From Trichostrongylus colubriformis (taxonomy: Eukaryota > Nematoda > Chromadorea > Rhabditida > Trichostrongylidae), in NCBI GenBank assembly GCA_963978905.1, contig OZ022257.1:33989685-34053684 (forward strand): DNA of 64,000 bases, in the 5' to 3' direction. The position numbers and the translations under genes are program-made. The notes beneath the pieces are model-generated. The model was not told the origin of the DNA. It saw nothing but the letters and a program-made list of their open reading frames with translations, and did no database searches. Of this stretch, positions 1-10,100 are shown piece by piece. Each line of letters begins with the position of its first letter. The first letter of the stretch is position 1.

Positions 1-1
1 C

Positions 2-169
2 GATGCAAACCTGGGTCAGAAGGAGTTCGCCGAAACGATGCATGTTGAAAATGCCATCGTTGACTTCATTAATTTTCGCAATCCTGAATTTGATCATGAT
101 GGCATATTTTCTTTACCAGATCGTTGGCAAGGTTGTGTAGATTCGAATGGTTTTTATTTTGACAAATAA
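2..169 (+). pseudogene. C-terminal end of a mariner-type transposase (truncated by window edge)
   Basis: An open frame enters from the left edge and ends at a TAA at 167-169. Its last residues read SLPDRWQGCVDSNGFYF, which resembles the usual C-terminus of mariner transposases (LPxRWQxxIDxxGxYF). The preceding residues (IVDFINFRNPEFDHDGI) fit the acidic helix before it. The catalytic domain, if present, lies left of the window. I could not identify a terminal inverted repeat just downstream. The family call is from motif memory only. Confidence 0.55.
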
Positions 170-3100
170 AGTTGTGTCTGAGGGAAGTTATGGCGTTTTG
201 AAAAATGTAGTCCGTTTTGGCCATTTATTCTGCATAGACCTAATACTTATCGCTGAAGTTTTTGTGAGAGTCTTATTGTATAATAAAGTCAAACCTATCC
301 TTCATCCTTCTACTTTGGCGGTTAAAAAGCATCATCGATCCCTCTCCTTCATTGATATCGTGCTTATGGTCTCAATGGACCGCATGTTATTCGAGGACCC
401 CGCACCACTATATTTGAATAAGACACTCACATCTCTCAACCCTTCGCTGTGTCGACTGTAAGCGATTTTTGGGATTCGAAAGATTTCACTTGAGCCTTTT
501 CCGATGGCGATTTAAGCTTCATACAAAGCCAAGCTAAAGATAGTCCAGTAGGCACTTTAACTTCCTCGAATATCGTCTTGTGTCTATGGTCAACGCAGCG
601 TTCTGCACCTAACAGAACGTTCTCGGCTGCAATATTGAAAACGCGTAAAGGGTGCATGGACATTTCATGACCGCTGCCGATGCCGCCCATCATGTCTCAT
701 TCATCAGTGCCACATGGTTCAGTCACAACCATCTTTATAATTTTATTTATTTCCCAGAATAATGCGATACATTCTACCATGTTACTGCATAAATCCACTC
801 CAAAAAGCGCCACATTCTTTTGAAATAGAAGCCGCTGCACGTATACTTTTTTATGTGAGCCAGGATTTGATTTGTGACTGCGCATAAGGAAGTCAAACGG
901 AGATAGATGATTTATTTCCATTTACAGGACTCAAATCCTTCACTTGCCGACGTTACTAGAAAACCTCTACACTCCAGGAACTAAAAGTAATATCTTAACC
1001 TATCGCACGCGAAATCAAATATAACGTCCTTTTGGTGTCTATGAAAACACTGAGTGGCACTCCTTCGATTAGGTGCTTAACTTTATTTTGGTAACTTTCT
1101 CGCGCAGTAAAAGAATTTGTTCTGAAAAGCTGGTACAGGTTATTCCAAACAAATCTTTTGCTGTAATTATCTGCAGCCTTCTCGTGTTCTGTTGTACTTG
1201 ATGATACCGTCTCGTTAGACATGCATATGATATTGCAATGCCGCAGCGTTAAAATCACCAATTTATTTTCGCATTTTTCAGCTTGACAAAGTCGTTGAAA
1301 GTTATAACTCGTGCTGAAGCTATCTGAGGAGGGTTTAAGAGGAGCTTTGCCGGTTGATTGCGTGACTATTTTCTTAACAATTTTCAAAACGTACTGCTGA
1401 AAGCTTCTATGCATGAGAATGGATTTGCGCTAGTTACTCATGCTAGTTACTTGTTATTTTTTCCACTGCAAATCCTTTCTCAATTTATTCAATAGCATGT
1501 ATCTGTTGAAGTCAGTATCCTCTCCTTCCTGTTTCCCCAAATGCAGAAGTAATTTGGTAATCATGATTACTTCATTTTGACTACACAATCCTTGCGCGTG
1601 AAAATGTTACAATAGTCCACATTTCGTCGGCAGTCTCAGCACGCCACAAAATATCATTTCTGCGCCTTCGAGTAAGTAGCTGAGTTTGGGAGCATTTTGT
1701 ATCCCAACCACTTTGCTTCGTTCATACGTTCCCCAGCATGCAAAGGTTTTTTGGAAAATTCAGTTGGCCCGGATAATAACATCTCTTTTGGACCATACGG
1801 GCGCTACTTGACACTATACCACCTTCATCACGCAGGTAACATGTCTAGTAAAGTATCCTGGACATATTCGAGGTGCCGACATTCCGAAATCGTCAGCATG
1901 GGTAGGATCCTGGCACACACTGCAACGACAGTGGAATGCGCCATATGAAAGTGGCTTAAATTGATTAGGAAATGCATTGCTAGAAACCTAACAAAAACAA
2001 AGCGACCATTTAACTGTGCCCCTCAGTCTCGAAAGGCCACTTTTATGCAGCTCAAGTGAAGGCTAATCGATAATGCAGTACCATGAGCATTGACGTCATC
2101 GAAAGCAGGCGATCGCGATGCTCCCAGGACAAGAAAGGGTTTCCAACGTGAGCCTAATAATAAATGCAGAGTGGCTTGAATGCGTGGCTAGTATAAATAT
2201 GATTAGTGCACTGACTTATTTCATTATCCTCACCCTAGAGAGATGACAATTTGGATAGCGCAGCACTACGGTTTTAACCAGGCTACTTTTTCCCGTTCCA
2301 TGCTCTTTCAAACCACGACGAATACTTTTCACTAAGGTTTTAGATCTTCAATACTTGCCCATTCCTAAATTAGCCAAACCTCTCACTCTCCGCGGTCGGC
2401 GAAATGAGAGCAAGCAATCTCGGGCGAAGGAAAACAGTGATTTGTACATCGTCTGGCTCTTGCAAGCCATTGTGTCATATTCCATAAGTAGTTTAAGACC
2501 ACAATGCAGGAAATCTTAATTTGAGAGATCATAAAAGAGCATAATTTGATTTTTTGGGGGTCCACACCCATATGAACAATAAATCAGCGCTTCACACCTT
2601 TTCATGAGTGCCTCATGACGGAGCATATTGAAGTGAATATTCCCGGAATGATTATGCTATGCACATTCTGGCTGATTAATGTCTAATGACTTCTGAATCC
2701 TCTACTGCCTGATGCCGGATTTCCGACTTGTCATGTCTTTCATCTGAGCATCATTCGTGCGCTGGAAATAAAAAAAAACTGTATCTGGAGGAAAGCTGTT
2801 GCACTTTCCTGTAGGTAATTCCGAACTCTCTATGGGAAACAATCTTTTCCCATATCGTCAATAGGAATTTTTTAAATTAAAAAAATGCACCAGAAATTCG
2901 ATATTTGTGCTGCTACTTAGCTTTTATCGATTTTAGTACAAATGCTTTTCACGCATCTCCTTGATTTATTCCGTGCTACTGAACAAAATTTTCCTCTTGC
3001 TCTTTACGTATATATGAATCAACGGGCCCAGTACACTATTGTAGAGTGAGCCCTAAACGGAAAAGGGGTTTGCATTTCCTTCAAGATTAATTCTACCACG

Positions 3101-3363
3101 AGGCGAGGGGAACGGCAACAGCAGCCAGCATCTCTCGTTGATGCGACAACTCGTCCATACTTGCCTCAATACATTTAAAGACACCGCAAGGGGTAAATCT
3201 GGCAAATTGGGGGATTACGAAATTAGAAGTGCTCAGCAATATAACAGTAGAAAGAACGACATGAAACTACGAAAAAGCCAAGGATTAGGAACCCGAGAAT
3301 CCGCCTTCTCTATTTCATCCTTTGCCTCACTAGCCGGAGTGGACCGAAGACAGGAGGGTGTAT
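170..3363. other. Non-coding stretch, no gene recognised
   Basis: AT-rich sequence with scattered short open frames. The longest is 139 codons on - at 995-1414; it has no recognisable domain, signal peptide or repeat. No terminal repeats or tRNA-like boxes were found by eye. Confidence 0.5.
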
Positions 3364-3509
3364 GTCGTTTGGCGCGGCCCTTGCAGCTAATTTGCCAATG
3401 GGGCGCATGGGCCGTCTGGACTCTCCCAGATTTACCTAAGCCTCTTTAGGGGAGGAGCTTTGGCAGTGCCCCATTGGCAAACTGGCTCCAAGGGGCCGCG
3501 CCAAACGAC
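3364..3509. repeat. Fold-back (MITE-like) inverted repeat
   Basis: The left arm at 3364-3402 (starting GTCGTTTGGCGCGGCCC and ending TTGCCAATGGGGC) is repeated in reverse complement at 3468-3509. The spacer is about 65 bp. The arms are roughly 40 bp and differ by a few bases. It lies just downstream of the LINE on the opposite strand. No coding capacity. Confidence 0.7.
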
Positions 3510-3789
3510 CGTCTCCCAAGACAGGACAGAGTTGTGGACCAGCCGGCCGCGATTGTTGTCCCGCCTCTCCACGGCGACTCCCCCGGCGCATAACCGCATA
3601 ACGACATGCCGAGCTGCGGGGTGCCATAAGATCCCAAGCCCAGTTTTTTCACCACATATGACCTTTTCTGGAGTAGAAGGTTCGTTTCAGAGAACATGTA
3701 CTCCCAGACCTCAGTTTCCTCTCACCCCTACTGGTGCCTTTGAATCTATTCTGCGTCATGGCACCTTGTATATCTGACATACAAACCTT

Positions 3790-6685
3790 TATTACTACTT
3801 CACCTGTATCACCTGTCGTCCCGTTGTTCATCGAGAGCCTCGAGCGGGCGCCAGCAACGTTTCCATTCATCCCTGTCGCGAGCCAAAGCAGTCCAGTGAA
3901 CGTTTCTGGCTCCAGGGACACGTAGCGTCTCGTTCCTTTCGCGCAGAGCTTTCGTGAAGAAGTCTGATCATCGGGCCGGCGGTCGTCCAGGTGTTCGTTT
4001 GACGTCCCGAGGGATCCAGTCGGTAACCGCTCTGGTCCAACGGTCATCACGATATCGCATGACGTGTCCGGCCCATCTAATCTTCGATTCCTTGGCAGAT
4101 ACGACGGCGTCCCTGATCTTTGATCGACGACGGAGTTCGGAACTCCGGATTCCCCTCTGCACTTGCGTGTATCGGGATACTCCGAGCATCGTCCTCTCGA
4201 TGGCGCGTTGGATGACGCCGACCGCATGCTCCTCCTGCTTACGTAGAGTCCAGGTCTCTGAGGCGTATGTTAGGGCAGGAAGGACAGCGGAATCGAAGAG
4301 ATGGGCGCGGAGCCGGATGTTCTTCGTCTTCTTCACTACTCCCTCGATGGTCTTGAAGGCTCCCCATGCCGCTCTTTTCCTCCTGCTCAGCTCTGGTGCT
4401 AAGTCGTTCATCATATTGACTTCCCGACCTAGGTACACATAGCTGAAGCATTCGGTGACGTTCGTTCCGTTGAGCGTGAATGGGGCGTCAGGTACCAATC
4501 CGTTTCTCATGAACATCGTCTTCGTCAGGTTCAGCTGTAGACCGATCTTTCCACACTCGCAGTCGAAATCGGCTAGCATCCGTTCCGCTTGCTAGATTGT
4601 TGGTGTTATTAGCACGATGTCGTCAGCGAAGCGGAGGTGGTGTAGATGCCGGCCATCGACCTTCACTCCCATTCCTTCCCATTCCAGTTGACGCATGACG
4701 TTCTCAAGAGCGGCGCTGAATAGTTTAGGCGAGATAGTGTCGCCTTGTCGAACCCCTCTCTTCACGTCGATGATGACTTCCTTGTAGAATGGCGAGATCC
4801 TGGTCGTGAAGTTGCTGTAGAGCTCACGAAGTACTCTTATATACTGAGTAGGCACACCCTGGTTTCCCAGGGCTTTGATAACCGCTTCTATCTCAACGGA
4901 GTCGAAGGCTTTCTTCAAATCGATGAATGTGAGACATAACGGCATCTTGTACTCTTGCGATACTTCGATGAGTCTAGTGACCGTGTGGATGTGATCGATT
5001 GTACTGAATCCTCTCCGAAACCCTGCTTGCTCGCATGGCTGTCCTTCGTCTAAAGTTCTACCGATCCTATTCAAGATGACACGAGTGAAGAGCTTGTAGA
5101 CTACAGACAGCAGGCAGATTGGACGATAATTGCCGATGTCGTGTGGATCTCCCTTCTTATACAGCAACAGAGTCCTGCTAGTTTTCCACGATGTGGGTAC
5201 CATGCATTCCGACAGGTAGCGTGTGAAGAGTCGGGCCAGTGTTTTGACGATAACTGGCGGAAGATTCTTCAGATGTTCCGGTCTGATCCTGTCGGGGCCG
5301 GGTGATGTACCATTCTTCACCGACGAAATGGCGTGTCGGATTTCGCAAGGGAGAACTGATGGTACGACATATCCATCCTGCTTCAGATTGCTCCTAGCCA
5401 GTTGGACATGGCTGTCGAAGAGATCCGAGTAGAAGTCGTAGATGACCTTCTCCATTGCCCTTCGGGAAGCAGTAACTGTGCCGTCCGGACGCCGGAGACC
5501 GGTCATTTTGGTCTTATAACTGGCGAAGCCTCGGCGGGCATTGCGAATGCTCCTCCCAGCCTCTGCTGCTTCAGCCAGCACTGCTGCTCTTCTCTCCTTG
5601 AGATCTTCTTTTATCGCCTCTCTGCATCGCTTCGCAAGTTCGGACGTCAGTTGGTAATCGCCTGCGGCTCGTGCGGCTCCACGTTGGCGTATAAGCTCGA
5701 GAGTTTCCGAAGAGAAACGCCTCTTTGTGACTTTCAAACTCTCTGCCCTCCTGGCACAATCGTGAAGATGCTCAACGAGCCGGTTGTACTCGTCGTCGAT
5801 GTTTTCGATAACGGAATCCTCCCATACACCAGCGGGAGAAACGAAGTGTTCCCAGTTGATGACTGTCTTGGGTCTTCGCTCCTTGAACTTCGCGGCTCTC
5901 TCTCCACGTATCGAAAATAGGAATTTTGCGCGGATGAGTCGATGGTCTGATCCCGTGTAGAATTTCGGAACAACAGCGACGTCGGTCAGGCAAAACCTTC
6001 GATTGAAGATGACGTGATCGATCTCATTATGGAATTGTCCACCAGGTGACTCCCAAGTCCATCGCAGATGAGAGGGCTTCTGGAACTGTGAGTTACCATG
6101 GATGGAGTTGATCGACATAATAAACCCAGACAGCCTTTCACCCTGATCATTCCATTCCGTTCCGTGAGTCCCGATGTGAAGCTCATTGTCCGTTCTTCTA
6201 GGGCCGATCTTGGCGTTGAAGTCGCCGACGATGACCTTGAAGAAGGTGTGGTGTTCCTTGTAGAACTTCTCCAATTCCACATAAAAAGCTTCGAGCTCGT
6301 CCTCGTCGTAGCTTGATGTTGGTGCGTAGGCGACGAAGATGGTCAAAGCCGGGATTGAACCGCATCTTTTCAATCGCAAACTTCCGATTCGGGTTGTCAG
6401 ATTTTCGTACGAATCGATGTTCATGGCCAAGTGCGTGTTGACGAGAACGCCCACACCGCCAACGCCTCTCCTGTCGCATGTTCCGAGGAACAGTTCTTCA
6501 CCAGTCTCGTACACGACGTGTAGCGGGCGATGCCTCCTCGTCTCGGTCAGTCCGATGACGTCGTACTTGATCTTCCTGGCTTGCATCATCAGATCTTCGA
6601 TACTCGCTTCCGATGCAAGAGTTCGTACGTTGTAAGTACAGATCGCCATCTTAGTCCTTCTCGATTTAGGCAGCCTGTCGTTATT
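3790..6685 (-). mobile_element. RTE-like non-LTR retrotransposon, 5'-truncated
   Basis: The element surrounds the broken ORF. Upstream of the ATG it shares only about 35 bp (the region reading CTGCCTAAATCGAGAAGGAC on -) with the 5' leader of the second copy at 57.6 kb, then similarity stops, so the 5' leader is truncated. After the stop the - strand carries a short direct repeat (GGTGATACAGGTGAAG), in keeping with the short repeated tails of RTE elements. The exact 3' boundary is uncertain. Confidence 0.75.
3809..6649 (-). pseudogene. RTE-type LINE endonuclease/reverse transcriptase, broken by two nonsense codons
   Basis: The frame starts at the ATG at 6649 and runs to a stop at 3809-3811, about 947 codons. 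Residues 1 to about 245 form an apurinic-type endonuclease with YNVRTL, TETRRH, GDFNAKIG and SDHRLI. The reverse transcriptase follows with PGPDRIRPEHL, NYRPICLLSVVYKLF, QAGFRRGFSTIDHI, FIDLKKAFDSV, GVRQGDTISPKLF and the catalytic FADDIVL. A C-terminal region with RWAGHVMR and GRPPAR closes it. Two in-frame stops interrupt it: TAG at 4592-4594, shortly after FADDIVL, and TGA at 3968-3970, just after GRPPAR and before [10 protein letters not shown], where relatives carry Trp. The frame is otherwise uninterrupted, so this is a young, probably recently dead copy. It would copy its RNA into DNA at nicked target sites. Confidence 0.93.
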
Positions 6686-6689
6686 ATCC

Positions 6690-7334
6690 TTTATTACTAC
6701 TTACTACTACATATATGCATAAGTTTAACAAACAGTCACCACATTTATAGGTGTTTTTGTTCCCCTTTCCACTATTATGCAGACCACTTACTTTGTGTCG
6801 GTTTGTTGGCCTGTTCTCGGTTTGTCTTTCTCTCTGTCCGTACGCAATTGAGGGTTGTGATAGATGTGACAAAGGAAATTGTTCGTTCAATGCAGAGAAA
6901 ACTAACTTTTGTTGGACTATCAATTGAGGTCATGTCATCGTTGCGGTAGCACTTGCCACTTATACTATAAATTATGAGAAATTGGTAACGCGGAAGCCTG
7001 ACATTGCATAGCTGTTCTTCAAGCAAATTAGGGCGAGCTCCGCTATTCATAGGCTTGTGCGCCAACGGCCGGAACGGATGGAGGGCAGCACCGTAGAGGG
7101 AAACAATCGCGGATCTTTGTTGTTTATGACTCGTATTTCTTTCACATTTGTGAGAATTCAACAAGTTTTGCGAGATCGTTGCCAAAATACATGACCACTT
7201 TTCAGAGTATCCTATGCAGAGCCCGCTCCCCTTCTGTGTCGTATAACGCGCGAGATATCGCGCTACTATAACTGGTATCAAGATAAAGTGTAAGCGTACT
7301 CGAATAATGAAAAGGAAGATGGGGGTCTTCACTT
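6690..7334. other. Non-coding stretch
   Basis: No convincing gene. Open frames on both strands overlap each other and show no domain or hydrophobic pattern. Confidence 0.4.
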
Positions 7335-7480
7335 ATTGTCCCATGCTCTACCCATACCACACTTGTCCCTATCTCCACAGGTAGTTTTCTTACGATACCT
7401 AATTTCGTGACAGACGGAAGGAGTGACGGACGAGGGGACGGAGGAAGGGGCGTACAGACAGTCGAAGCGTTTTATATACA
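7335..7480 (+). repeat. Dispersed repeat, terminal unit (relatives at 13.2-13.9 and 33.4-33.8 kb)
   Basis: It contains the shared block with CACTTGTCCCTATCTCCACAGG, then a run of GACGGA-like hexamers, and ends GCGTTTTATATAC. The same order of blocks (CTTGTCCC-ATCTCCA, GTGACAG, GACGGACG run, CGTTT-ATATA) is found near 13746-13865 and 33650-33770. This is a short 3' fragment of that family. Confidence 0.6.
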
Positions 7481-8563
7481 TCGTACATATCGGATAGCAT
7501 AGCCTGCCATAGCCTTCCTTTACTATCTGAATGTGTTCCTATATGTTCCAGAGAAACGTGCCGAGTAGAAGTCGTTAAAGGCAGCGAAGAGCAATGTGAG
7601 TACATATACAGAAGGGGTCATATAACTATGAATGAGCTCTAAGAAATCCAGTGGTACGGCGTGTTGCGCAACCCGCCTTCAATGAACCTGTGAGATCCTT
7701 GGCACTTTCCTACAGTGATGTGCTTCTTTGCGTTCCATCTAAAAGGCCATACATATACAATCAGGCTGAGCAAAGGGTAGTGCCATTTAGTGGAGAAGCT
7801 TCGAGACACGGCCTTCGGCGTGCGACGCCATTATCGCGGATTATTAGTTTCGAGTGCCCTTGCATGATTTGACTCCCTAATTTTGGTTATTTCACCACTA
7901 AAATCATATTTATCATACTTAACAACAATACGCAATAAATAGAGTGATCTTTAAAGAATGCAACGCGTTGTTACGGAGTAGCTTTTCATTAAGTGGACGT
8001 AACTTTGAGCGCTTTTGAACGAATTTAACTTTGCTTGGCTTGCTTGCTGAAAAAAATTAAAACAAGCTAGAAATTGCTAAGAAAGTAATGGTCGAGTAAT
8101 TTCTGCTTGAGGCCGCATAGTACTCTGTGGTATAATTTTCCCCCCACATCAGTGCCGAGTAAATTGTGAGGTGTTCAACCTCTGACGAAGAGCGATACAT
8201 ACTGGAGAAAATCCGGTCCTGCTTAGCCACAGATCAGCAATTTCGTTGGGTTCTGAACTGCTATACAAGCAGTAAGCTGTGAGAATTCGTGGTTATGTCG
8301 TAAAGGCTTCGTATTCGGCTCTGATACACCGAACCTTTGTGAAATTTGTATAGTCTAAAACAAATAGGATGTAATGCACAATTAGTTGCACGAATTATGG
8401 ATCACCCTGAAATTGGCAGGCAAAATAGAAAGTCGGCACTCAGCGCAAGTATACGGTTGAGGAAAGGATGAGTAAGAAATGCCAGACCAAAGCTGTCCCA
8501 TTTTCCCTGAATTTTCTTCGCGTGAAGGTTTGGCCACCATAAGCACTTATGGGCAATAATCTC
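7481..8563. other. Non-coding stretch
   Basis: AT-rich sequence without a recognisable gene or a repeat shared with other parts of the window. Confidence 0.4.
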
Positions 8564-8833
8564 GGATGAAAATCGCTTCGTGTCGTCGCACTCGCGGCGC
8601 CACCAGAACGACTTGCAAATCGATTGCTCTTAGGAGCCCGGCAGAGCGTGGCTAAGTCACCTCTGCGCTTCCAACCATGCCACACTGCCTCCTGCACCCA
8701 TGCCACCCTGCCGACTCCACCCATGCCGCACTGACTCGCTTAAAGTCTGTCATGCCCTGCCACTGGCACTCGCACCCGCCGCGCCAGTCGCCGCGGGCGG
8801 CTACGCGATTTTCCGGCGTAAGAAGCCTCACCC
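8564..8833. mobile_element. GC-rich nonautonomous element, copy 1 (family with 9-bp duplications)
   Basis: About 270 bp shared with the copies at 19183-19422 (inverted) and 31262-31597. Shared blocks are AAATCGCTTCG near the left end, CGCACTCGCGGCGCCACCAG, CACCTCTGCGCTTCCA, CCCTGCCACTGGCACTCGCA and a right end AAGCCTCACCC. Two tandem units containing CACCCATGCCAC/CGC lie at about 8692-8737. The right end is clear. The left end looks partly deleted, so a target duplication is not certain: AATAATCTC lies before it and AATAATTTC after it. Confidence 0.65.
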
Positions 8834-8893
8834 AATAATTTCCGTTCTTTCCAAAAATCCTAACATCGCAAGCATGTCTCTGTATTGTCCAAG

Positions 8894-9021
8894 AAGAATG
8901 TTCCATGCTAAGCTCATAAGAAGAATCTCACCCAGTCGGCATATGACAGGGTGCCCTGTGATGGCATATGACGGCCAGACTGGGTGGGATCCTTCCTATG
9001 AGTTTAGCATGGAACATTCTT
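8894..9021. repeat. Compact fold-back hairpin
   Basis: AAGAATGTTCCATGCTAA and the following bases to CCCAGTC (about 8894-8937) are matched in reverse complement at 8978-9021. The arms are about 44 bp and nearly identical. The loop itself contains two copies of GGCATATGAC. No coding capacity. The type of mobility is unknown. Confidence 0.75.
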
Positions 9022-9025
9022 AGGA

Positions 9026-9070
9026 AATGTCACTATGTCACGGAAATGTCACGGAAATGTCAATATGTCC
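9026..9070 (+). repeat. Short tandem repeat with unit GTCACGGAAAT
   Basis: Three to four degenerate units (AATGTCACTATGTCACGGAAATGTCACGG) directly follow the hairpin at 8894-9021. Confidence 0.6.
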
Positions 9071-9231
9071 AGACGTTTCAGAAGGGAAGAAACATTTTCT
9101 AATGAATGTTACGAGTTCTGCACCATCAATTAAGAGATCACACTTCCTTCCTCGCGTGGCTAGTGCTGCCTCCAACCCGGTTCTCGGTAAATCTCAAGCG
9201 ATGCCTGTGAAAAATGTTTTTCGAGGGTTCC

Positions 9232-9265
9232 ATCTCCCCCCTCCCCCTCCCCCGCCACCCCAGAA
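9232..9265 (+). repeat. C-rich tract
   Basis: Runs of five to six C separated by single bases. On - this gives at least four G runs, a possible G-quadruplex motif. A similar tract lies at 28511-28533. Confidence 0.6.
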
Positions 9266-9586
9266 AAACTGACATAATAGCCATAACAGGCAGTAAGCAA
9301 ATGAGCTGGTTTATCAGCTGGAATAATCAGAATAGTGAAACGAGATACTACACTATCACAAAATTTCTTCAAAGATTTCCACAGCAAAAAGTAACGTGGT
9401 TCGCAACTCTTGGTCCAATCTAGTAGTTGGGTCTTGAAGCGATAACGATGTCACGCCTATATTGAGGATAAGGGCCATACTAATACCGCTTCCATGGCTA
9501 GCATCCCCGTAGACGCGCCACATGGATTTTTTGGACAGCAGACCCGCGAGTAAAGGCGAAGGATGGGGTTGTGGCCGCAAATGAGC

Positions 9587-10100
9587 TTAAAGGCAGCATT
9601 AGGAGAAATTCGGACGAAAAGTAAAAGAAGTAGTGGATTTGAAAGTTGAGATGTCCTGAAACAGGACAGCGGAAAAAAACGGATAGGACTCTCGGATGGG
9701 ATCCTTAACGCGGACGACCTTTCCGTCAAGAGGCGGATACTCCGAACGAAGTTTCTATTGGCATGCTGCCAAATAAACGCAACGGAAAGTTTGGAAATAC
9801 GACAGCATCTTTTTTCTGGAGTGAGCCTCAGGCAAAAAATGCGATAGCGCCCTGCAATACCTTTGATCTCACCGCATATCCTTGGCCGCTCTCATCGTAG
9901 CCACAGGTATCACGTCGCTTGGAGGCGGAGTTGATCATCCAGAGGCGGTAGCTCTTATCCGTTGCGCCGTTTCTGCAGCTCTGAGGCGCACCTTTCACCG
10001 GGATTTCTTCACAAATAGCATTGTTAGGCTCATAGTTTCCATGTAAGTTACTTCTTTCAAGGATTTCTCAATAGCCACATTACCCCCAATGCTGCCTTTG
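9587..10100. mobile_element. MITE, TTTAAAGGCAGCATTAGG-end family, copy 1
   Basis: The left end reads TTAAAGGCAGCATTAGGAG and the right end is its reverse complement in degenerate form (CAATGCTGCCTTT). The whole 0.51 kb is alignable by eye with 35562-36099, sharing blocks such as GACGACCTT-CCGTCAAGAGG, GGAAATACGACAGCATCT and CTCTTATCCGTTGCGCCGTT. No transposase. The AAGG-like ends and probable TTA/TA flanks suggest a TIR DNA transposon derivative. Confidence 0.75.

Noticed and set aside
995..1414. 139-codon open frame on -
   Set aside because: No recognisable domain, no splice or 3' end context and composition like its surroundings; kept only as part of a non-coding stretch.
3649..4227. 192-codon open frame on - overlapping the LINE
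   Set aside because: Shadow frame of the reverse transcriptase C-terminal region; the true frame reads through to 3809 with one TGA.
5402..5920. 172-codon frame on + opposite the LINE
   Set aside because: Antisense shadow of the endonuclease/reverse transcriptase frame.
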